Assembly: GCA_023444705.1 (NCBI GenBank)
Contig: JAEXMB010000007.1
Coordinates: forward strand, 1 to 7,543
DNA from: Pseudomonadota bacterium
Lineage (GTDB): Bacteria > Pseudomonadota > Alphaproteobacteria > Micavibrionales > UBA2020
DNA: 7,543 nucleotides
Direction: 5' to 3'
Numbering within the stretch: the stretch's first letter is position 1; each line of letters opens with the position of its first letter. Both the position numbers and the translations under genes were made by a program. Shown here one piece after another: positions 1 through 3,970 of the stretch. Below the pieces are notes generated by a model. It did no database searches, had not been told where the DNA came from, and saw nothing but the letters and a program-made list of their open reading frames with translations.

Positions 1-74
1 CTGCCGTAGCTCAGTGGTAGAGCACTCCATTGGTAATGGAGAGGTCGGCAGTTCAACCCTGCTCAACAGCACCA
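1..74 (+). tRNA. tRNA-Thr (anticodon GGT), 5' base outside window
   Basis: A tRNA cloverleaf can be drawn by eye. The acceptor 5' strand is at 1-6 (its first base lies before the window). The D arm is GCTC/GAGC with a GG-containing loop. The anticodon stem CTCCA/TGGAG (25-29 with 37-41) closes the loop TTGGTAA, so the anticodon is GGT at 32-34, reading ACC and ACT threonine codons. The T arm is at 47-63 with loop TTCAACC. The acceptor 3' strand is 64-70, the discriminator is A71, and CCA is encoded at 72-74. The C2-G71 pair and the G35-U36 anticodon bases agree with known bacterial threonine identity elements. Oddity: acceptor pairs 5-68 and 6-67 are both C·A mismatches, and pair 49-65 is G·T. 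It may be a functional gene with an unusual acceptor stem or a decaying copy; the isotype call itself is secure. Confidence 0.93.
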
Positions 75-89
75 TTTTTCCCGCTTTTG

Positions 90-95
90 TATATT
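90..95 (+). promoter_or_regulatory. possible -10 element (TATATT) for the phosphatase gene
   Basis: TATATT matches the sigma-70 -10 consensus at five of six positions and sits 21 bases before the preferred ATG at 117. A -35 at normal spacing would fall inside the tRNA 3' end, and no good match is seen there. The phosphatase may equally be read through from the tRNA promoter, which lies outside the window. Weak call. Confidence 0.2.
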
Positions 96-116
96 GTGGG
101 ATGGTTGACCGCTTCC

Positions 117-713
117 ATGCTTCCTCGCTCCTTCCTGTTCGTGCGCCACGGTGAAACCGACTGGAACCGCGACGGCATTTTGCAGGGCTTTAACGACATT
201 CCGCTCAACGACACCGGCCGCGCGCAGGCGCATGCCGCTATCGCAGTATTGCGCGACCATCCGGTCGACCGCATCGTCTGCAGCCCGCTGTCGCGCGCAC
301 GTGAAACGGCGGCGATCATCAACGCGGCGCTAAACAAGCCGGTCAGCTTTCATGACGGCATCCGCGAGCGGCACTTCGGCGCCTTTGAAGGCAAAAGCAA
401 GGATGAGATCACCCGCATGCGTGTGGAGATGATGGCGACGGGCCTGCCGGTCGAGGAAAACGGCTATCCATGCCCACCCGGTGGCGAGACTTATGGCGAT
501 TTTCAGGCCCGCATCATGCAGGCGATCAACGACGAATTGCATGCCACGCCGGAGCAGGCCGTGCTGTTCGTCTGCCACGGCGGGGTCTATCGCGTCCTGC
601 GCCGCAGCCTGATCGGCGACGTCGAGGAAAGCCCCAACGTCAAACCCTTCCTGTTTGAAAAAGCCGCGCAGTCATGGGCGGTCAAGGCCTTGGCTGCGAT
701 GGCAAAATTGTGA
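117..713 (+). CDS. histidine phosphatase family (phosphoglycerate-mutase-like) protein
   Basis: A 198-residue enzyme of the histidine phosphatase superfamily, which removes phosphate from small molecules or proteins through a phospho-histidine intermediate; the substrate cannot be told from sequence. The RHGET signature lies at residues 10-14, with nucleophile His11 and phosphate-binding Arg10. SPLSRARET at about 56-64 supplies the second phosphate-pocket arginine (Arg60). Glu84, in GIRERHFGAFEG, is the likely proton donor. VCHGGV at 152-157 gives the second catalytic histidine, His154. Length fits the small, probably cytosolic, single-domain members, and no signal peptide is seen. The frame is open back to position 30, but that start lies inside the tRNA, so ATG 117 just before the first beta strand is preferred. 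There is no strong ribosome site there; GTG 96 and TTG 105 remain possible. It lies 42 bases after the tRNA. Cobalamin-pathway or cofactor-dependent mutase roles are not supported by any neighbour. Confidence 0.9.
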   Translation: MLPRSFLFVRHGETDWNRDGILQGFNDIPLNDTGRAQAHAAIAVLRDHPVDRIVCSPLSRARETAAIINAALNKPVSFHDGIRERHFGAFEGKSKDEITRMRVEMMATGLPVEENGYPCPPGGETYGDFQARIMQAINDELHATPEQAVLFVCHGGVYRVLRRSLIGDVEESPNVKPFLFEKAAQSWAVKALAAMAKL

Positions 714-748
714 TTTAAGTGTCCATTTCATTGATTTGGCAAAGTTTT

Positions 749-789
749 GTTGCAATGTGTCAACTGATCCCATAAGATTGGGGCCTTAT
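749..789 (+). promoter_or_regulatory. two imperfect dyads overlapping the MarR promoter (possible operators)
   Basis: The first dyad is GTTG(749-752)/CAAC(761-764), a 16-bp imperfect palindrome with 10 of 16 symmetric positions, lying over the candidate -35. The second is ATAAG(772-776)/CTTAT(785-789), spanning the candidate -10 and start site. TGATCC also occurs twice, at 765-770 and 790-795. MarR-family proteins often repress their own promoters through 16-20 bp palindromes, so autoregulation is a reasonable inference, but the dyads are short and could be chance. Confidence 0.25.
750..778 (+). promoter_or_regulatory. candidate sigma-70 promoter for the MarR-family gene
   Basis: TTGCAA (750-755) and TAAGAT (773-778) are separated by 17 bases and each matches the -35 or -10 consensus at four of six positions. 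Transcription would begin near 785, giving a leader of about 35 bases to the ATG at 821. The surrounding 107-bp gap is AT-richer than its neighbours, as expected for a promoter. No rho-independent terminator is seen in the gap for the upstream phosphatase gene. Confidence 0.4.
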
Positions 790-820
790 TGATCCACTTT
801 TCAGACAGGCATTTTGCTTT

Positions 821-1291
821 ATGCCCAATTCAGACGATATTCTTTTGCAGCGTGTCGCCACCATCCGCGACTTTCACCGCTTTTATGTCTCAAGAGTAGG
901 TTTTCTCGACCGCAAGTGGACCAGCATGCTGTCGCTGACCGAGGCGCGCGTCATGCATGAGATTTACATCCGCCAGAGCGTGACGGCGACGGAAATCGTC
1001 GAGCTGATCGCCATCGACGGTGGCTATCTCAGCCGCGTGCTGGCGAAATTCGCCACCGCCGGCTATATCGCGCGCAAAAGCGCGTTGCACGACAAGCGCC
1101 AGCGCGTGCTGAGCATCACGCCCAAAGGGCGCAAGACCTACGAGGCATGGTCGAAAATCGCACAGGACAATGTGCTGTCGGTCTTGCGGCTGATGAGCGA
1201 TGACGAACAGTCGCGCATGGTCGATGCGCTGGAAACCGTGCGCATCCTGATGGTCAACGCCGATGCACGTGCGACGGAAGTAAAAACCTAA
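821..1291 (+). CDS. MarR-family winged helix-turn-helix transcriptional regulator
   Basis: A 156-residue DNA-binding regulator, expected to act as a dimer in the cytosol. An N-terminal helix (RDFHRFYVSRVGFLDRKW, about 16-33) precedes the winged helix domain (about 38-106). LSLTEARVMHEI begins the domain, TATEIVELIAIDGG is the first HTH helix region, and YLSRVLAKFATAGYI (69-83) is the recognition helix. The wing carries the family pattern D..R...L.IT..GR (Asp91, Arg93, then SITPKGR at 98-104). The remaining 50 residues look like C-terminal dimerisation helices. The sequence type, FNRFYTR-like N terminus plus LSLTEARV, resembles the regulator half of MarR-GNAT acetyltransferase fusions, but no acetyltransferase domain follows. 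Length is normal for a plain MarR protein. An AGG at 807-809, 11 bases before the ATG, is only a weak ribosome site. The stop overlaps the stop of convergent xthA. Ligand and targets are unknown. Confidence 0.9.
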   Translation: MPNSDDILLQRVATIRDFHRFYVSRVGFLDRKWTSMLSLTEARVMHEIYIRQSVTATEIVELIAIDGGYLSRVLAKFATAGYIARKSALHDKRQRVLSITPKGRKTYEAWSKIAQDNVLSVLRLMSDDEQSRMVDALETVRILMVNADARATEVKT

Positions 1292-2055
1292 TTCAGCTCA
1301 AGAATGACGGGGACGTGGTCCGATGCCTTGTCCCATCCGCGCGGATCACGGTCGATCGTGCAGCCCTTCAGCCTGTCCGCCGCTTGCGGTGACAATAGAA
1401 AGTGATCGATGCGGATACCGTTGTTGCGCGGCCACGCACCCGCCTGATAATCCCAAAAGGTATACTCGCCCGCATTGTCGTTGACGGCGCGCAATGCCTC
1501 GGTCAGCCCGAGGTTAATCAGGGCGCGGAATTTTTTGCGGCTTTCAAGGCGAAACAACGCGTCGTCGGCCCAGGCGGCGGGATCGTGGCAATCGCGCGCT
1601 TCGGGGATGATGTTGTAATCCCCGCCCAGTACAAAGGGAATTTCCTGCCCCAGCAGCTTTTGCGCATGCGCGGCAAGGCGGTCCATCCAGCGCAGTTTAT
1701 AGGGGTATTTTTCACTGTCGACCGGATTGCCATTGGGCAGGTAAAGACAGCCAACGCGCACGCCGTTCACCGTGGCTTCGATATAGCGCGATTGCTCGTC
1801 GCTGTCATCGCCGGGCAGGCCGCGCATGACGTCGTTGACCGCGTGGCGCGAAAGGATGGCAACGCCGTTCCAGCTTTTCTGGCCAAAGACCTCGCAAGTA
1901 TATCCCGCGGCTTCGATCTCCGTGCGCGGGAATTTTTCATCCATGCACTTGAGTTCCTGCAGCATCACCACGTCGGGACGATGCACTTCAAGCCATTGCA
2001 ACAGCAAGGGCAGGCGTTGGTTGATGGAGTTGACGTTCCAGGTGACGATTTTCAT
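1288..2055 (-). CDS. xthA: exodeoxyribonuclease III (AP endonuclease)
   Basis: A 255-residue enzyme of the exonuclease/endonuclease/phosphatase fold. Family members cut DNA 5' of abasic sites and remove 3'-blocking groups and nucleotides during base-excision repair. Motifs run in family order: MKIVTWNVNSI with Asn7; LQELK with metal-ligand Glu34; CLYLPNGN with Tyr105; GGDYNI with Asp146 and Asn148; RIDHFLLS with Asp217; and SDHVPV with the Asp246-His247 dyad. The catalytic set matches the E. coli ExoIII arrangement and appears intact, and the length is close to E. coli's 268. The start at 2055 places the first beta strand immediately, as in homologues; the frame extends eight codons upstream, but those codons lie inside erpA. 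The start codon shares one base with the erpA stop (TAATG) and no clear Shine-Dalgarno precedes it, so translational coupling to erpA is likely. The 3' end overlaps the convergent MarR gene by four bases. Confidence 0.95.
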   Translation of the reverse strand: MKIVTWNVNSINQRLPLLLQWLEVHRPDVVMLQELKCMDEKFPRTEIEAAGYTCEVFGQKSWNGVAILSRHAVNDVMRGLPGDDSDEQSRYIEATVNGVRVGCLYLPNGNPVDSEKYPYKLRWMDRLAAHAQKLLGQEIPFVLGGDYNIIPEARDCHDPAAWADDALFRLESRKKFRALINLGLTEALRAVNDNAGEYTFWDYQAGAWPRNNGIRIDHFLLSPQAADRLKGCTIDRDPRGWDKASDHVPVILELN

Positions 2056-2447
2056 TACACGCTGAACGACTTGCCGCAACCGCAGCCCGAGGCCGCATTG
2101 GGATTGTGGATTTTAAATGCGGATTTGACCATCGTGCGCTCGAAATCGACGGTGGCGCCGTTGATGAAGGGCAGGGAGGTCAGATCGGTGACCAGCACCG
2201 CGCCGTCTTTTTCAAACGTCACTTCGTCGTCGGCGACCGTGTCGACAAGGGCGATGCCGTATTGAAAGCCCGAGCAGCCGCCACCGTTGATGCATACGCG
2301 CAACTTGAGGTTGGCTTTGCCTTCCTGCTGTGCCAGCTGCTTGATGCGCGCCACGGCGCTGTCCGTCAGGTTGACGGTCATGCCGCCCGCGCGTTCAGGC
2401 ATCAGGCAGGTGGTGGGGGCGGTGCTGGCGGTGGTCGCAGTGGTCAT
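2055..2447 (-). CDS. erpA: iron-sulfur cluster insertion protein, A-type carrier (ErpA)
   Basis: A 130-residue A-type Fe-S carrier, which receives clusters from the assembly machinery and passes them to apo-enzymes. The A-type domain begins near residue 23 (MTVNLTDSAVARIKQLA). The three cluster-binding cysteines are present with canonical spacing: Cys58 in GGGCSGFQYG, then Cys122 and Cys124 in SGCGCGKSFSV (64 and 2 residues apart, as in E. coli IscA). LKLRVCINGGGCSGFQYG and the NPNA...CGCG.SFS end resemble ErpA more than IscA. Additional cysteines, Cys14 and Cys52, are not part of the known set. With this start the protein carries a Thr/Ala-rich N-terminal extension of about 20 residues. The start is chosen because AAAGGA lies upstream; internal ATGs at residues 16 and 23 (2402, 2381) are alternatives giving a standard length. 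It is the first gene of the erpA-xthA unit. Confidence 0.93.
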   Translation of the reverse strand: MTTATTASTAPTTCLMPERAGGMTVNLTDSAVARIKQLAQQEGKANLKLRVCINGGGCSGFQYGIALVDTVADDEVTFEKDGAVLVTDLTSLPFINGATVDFERTMVKSAFKIHNPNAASGCGCGKSFSV

Positions 2448-2458
2448 GGCGGCGGGTA

Positions 2459-2464
2459 TCCTTT
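2459..2464 (-). promoter_or_regulatory. ribosome binding site supporting the long erpA start
   Basis: AAAGGA on the minus strand lies 11 bases before the ATG at 2447-2445. The spacing is a little long. The two internal ATG candidates at 2402 and 2381 have no comparable purine-rich site, so this element decides in favour of the 130-residue form. Confidence 0.45.
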
Positions 2465-2482
2465 AACTGTCGTTGTTCACCT

Positions 2483-2510
2483 GTTTTAGCACAGGGGCGG
2501 CGTTTGGCAG
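2483..2510 (-). promoter_or_regulatory. candidate promoter for erpA-xthA
   Basis: On the minus strand, CTGCCA (2510-2505, four of six -35 positions) and TAAAAC (2488-2483), preceded by TGC as an extended -10, are 16 bases apart. The start site would be near 2476, giving a leader of roughly 30 bases before the erpA ATG. No Fe-S-responsive regulator site is recognised with confidence. Confidence 0.35.
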
Positions 2511-2517
2511 GGGCTTT

Positions 2518-2549
2518 TTGAAGCTTTTTTGCTGTCTATGGTAAATAAT
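2518..2549 (+). promoter_or_regulatory. candidate promoter for the dgt operon
   Basis: TTGAAG (2518-2523) is followed by the AT-rich run TAAATAAT (2542-2549). TAAATA gives an 18-base spacer; AATAAT is a better hexamer match but needs 20. A start near 2555 would leave a leader of about 120 bases before the dgt ATG. A second AT-rich patch at 2628-2635 lacks a -35. Weak call resting on consensus matching only. Confidence 0.25.
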
Positions 2550-2591
2550 ACCCCGTTCCACAAAAATATGGTGCGCCAAGGGCAAAAAAGC
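2523..2591 (+). repeat. 10-bp inverted repeat with T6/A6 tracts upstream of dgt
   Basis: GCTTTTTTGC (2523-2532) and its exact reverse complement GCAAAAAAGC (2582-2591) flank 49 bases. The left arm falls in the candidate dgt promoter. The six-base A/T tracts could bend DNA or bind a dimeric or nucleoid protein. The separation is too great for a classical terminator, and no T-run follows the right arm. Confidence 0.4.
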
Positions 2592-2662
2592 AGGGGCAAA
2601 GCTGTTTCTTTTATGCCCCGGATATGGTTTAAATTCCTTCTAAATCAAAGGTATTTCGAGCG

Positions 2663-2667
2663 AAAGG
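2663..2667 (+). promoter_or_regulatory. ribosome binding site that fixes the dgt start
   Basis: AAAGG lies eight bases before the ATG at 2676. The reading frame is open back to an ATG at 2529, but those extra 49 codons give a sequence unlike any dGTPase start and overlap the promoter region, so 2676 is preferred. Confidence 0.6.
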
Positions 2668-2675
2668 CGCGCATC

Positions 2676-3965
2676 ATGAGCAAAGCCGTCAAGAAGACCC
2701 GTTCCAAACCGGCAGGCAAGGCCGCATCCGCGCGCGGCGCGCGCGCCGCCAATGCCGATATGCCGCTTGGCAAGGACGGCAAGGCGATCTATGCCAGCCG
2801 CGACGAAAGCAGCCGCGGCCGCTTCTATGACGAAGCGCCCAGCAAGACGCGCGGCGATTTCGAGCGTGACCGCGACCGCATTATCCACTGCACCGCATTC
2901 CGCCGCCTGAAATTCAAGACGCAAGTATTCGTCTATCACGAAGGCGACCATTACCGCACGCGCCTGTCGCATTCGATCGAGGTCGCGCAGGTCGCGCGCT
3001 CGCTCGCGCGTTTGCTCAAGATCGACGAAGACCTTGCCGAAGTCTGCGCGCTGGCGCATGACCTTGGCCATACGCCTTTCGCCCACGTGGGCGAGGACGC
3101 GCTCAAGGAATGCATGGAGCCCTTTGGCGGTTTCGACCACAACGACCAGACGCTGCGCGTCGTCACGCGCCTTGAGCAAAAATACCCTGACTTCCCTGGC
3201 CTGAACCTGACGTGGGAAAGCCTTGAAGGTCTTGTCAAGCACAACGGCCCCGTGGTCAAGAAAGGCCAAAAGCCCAAGAAGCTTGAAATCACGCTGGGCG
3301 AGCTGAACAAGCAATGGGACATGATGCTGCACACCTATGCGTCGCTTGAGGCGCAAGTGGCGGGCATTGCCGACGACATCGCCTATAACAGCCATGACAT
3401 CGACGACGGTCTGACCTCGGGCATCTTCACACTCGACGATCTTGAACAGCAGGTGCCGTGGGTCGGCCAGATTATTCATGCCAAGCGCAAAGCCTATCCC
3501 GGCATCGCGCAACGCGTGCTGGAGCAGGAAACCATCCGCGACGTCATGGGTACCTATGTCCTCGACGTGCTGGGCAATACGCGCAACCATCTGGTCGAGC
3601 TGAACCCCAAGGACGCCGACGACATCCGCAACGCCAAGCACCAGATGGTGGTGATGTCAGACGATATGCGCAAGAAGGACCGCGTGCTGCGCGACTTCCT
3701 GTGGAGCAACTTCTACCGCTCCACCGCCGTCAGCCGCATGCGCGTGAAAATCTTCGCCTGCGTGCAGGACCTGTTCGCCTGCTTCATGGACAACCGCCGC
3801 TGCCTGCCGCCGGAATGGCTGGCGCGCGTGGAAGACGTGCCCAAGGGCTTTAGCGAAAAGAACTGGCATGCCCGCGTGGTCGCCGACTACATCGCCAGCA
3901 TGACCGACCGCAAGGCCCTTATCGAACACCGCCAGATTTACGACCTGTCACAGGAAATGCGCTAA
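2676..3965 (+). CDS. dgt: deoxyguanosinetriphosphate triphosphohydrolase-like protein (HD domain dNTPase)
   Basis: A 429-residue HD-superfamily enzyme expected to split dNTPs into a deoxynucleoside and triphosphate, limiting dNTP pools. After a basic tail, RGDFERDRDRIIHCTAFRRLKFKTQVF (about 60-86) is the dGTPase N-terminal signature. The HD metal set is visible: His99 in RLSHSIEVAQVARS, His128-Asp129 in AHDLGHTPFAHVGE, and a later Asp at 233 in IADDIAYNSHDIDDG. GGFDHNDQTLR (151-161) and LTWESLEGLVKHNGP (178-192) are also family hallmarks. This is the shorter, type-2 dGTPase-like class common in alphaproteobacteria, not the roughly 500-residue E. coli Dgt. Odd: the first 35-40 residues are rich in Lys, Arg and Ala (MSKAVKKTRSKPAGKAASAR), longer than I recall for relatives. 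It heads the dgt-argS-SPOR-nagZ operon, with argS only five bases downstream. The exact nucleotide preference is unknown. Confidence 0.93.
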   Translation: MSKAVKKTRSKPAGKAASARGARAANADMPLGKDGKAIYASRDESSRGRFYDEAPSKTRGDFERDRDRIIHCTAFRRLKFKTQVFVYHEGDHYRTRLSHSIEVAQVARSLARLLKIDEDLAEVCALAHDLGHTPFAHVGEDALKECMEPFGGFDHNDQTLRVVTRLEQKYPDFPGLNLTWESLEGLVKHNGPVVKKGQKPKKLEITLGELNKQWDMMLHTYASLEAQVAGIADDIAYNSHDIDDGLTSGIFTLDDLEQQVPWVGQIIHAKRKAYPGIAQRVLEQETIRDVMGTYVLDVLGNTRNHLVELNPKDADDIRNAKHQMVVMSDDMRKKDRVLRDFLWSNFYRSTAVSRMRVKIFACVQDLFACFMDNRRCLPPEWLARVEDVPKGFSEKNWHARVVADYIASMTDRKALIEHRQIYDLSQEMR

Positions 3966-3970
3966 CCGTC

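Larger units (their letters stand above)
2492..2597 (+). repeat. three CAGGGGC direct repeats in the erpA/dgt divergent region
   Basis: CAGGGGC occurs at 2492-2498, 2508-2514 and 2591-2597, all on the plus strand. The first two are 16 bases apart and overlap the erpA candidate promoter; the third lies in the dgt leader. They could be regulator half-sites or chance in a GC-rich genome. Confidence 0.35.

Noticed and set aside
1..74. tRNA 3' end as an integration attachment site
   Set aside because: No integrase gene, phage-like gene or second copy of the tRNA end is found in the window.
75..79. T5 run after the tRNA as a rho-independent terminator
   Set aside because: The run is short and has no dedicated GC-rich hairpin before it other than the tRNA arms themselves, so a terminator is not supported.
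30..116. Upstream extension of the phosphatase frame to an ATG at 30
   Set aside because: It begins inside the anticodon arm of the tRNA gene and encodes 29 residues not seen at the start of histidine phosphatases.
1402..2265. 287-codon plus-strand open frame across xthA and erpA
   Set aside because: It lies antisense to two genes with complete catalytic motifs, spans their junction and shows no recognisable domain; long antisense frames are expected in GC-rich coding DNA.
2529..2675. 49-codon in-frame extension of dgt
   Set aside because: It overlaps the promoter region, lacks its own good ribosome site and has composition unlike the dGTPase family; ATG 2676 has AAAGG eight bases upstream.
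2640..3641. 333-codon minus-strand open frame opposite dgt
   Set aside because: It is a shadow of dgt codon bias, with no family motif and no ribosome site considered convincing.
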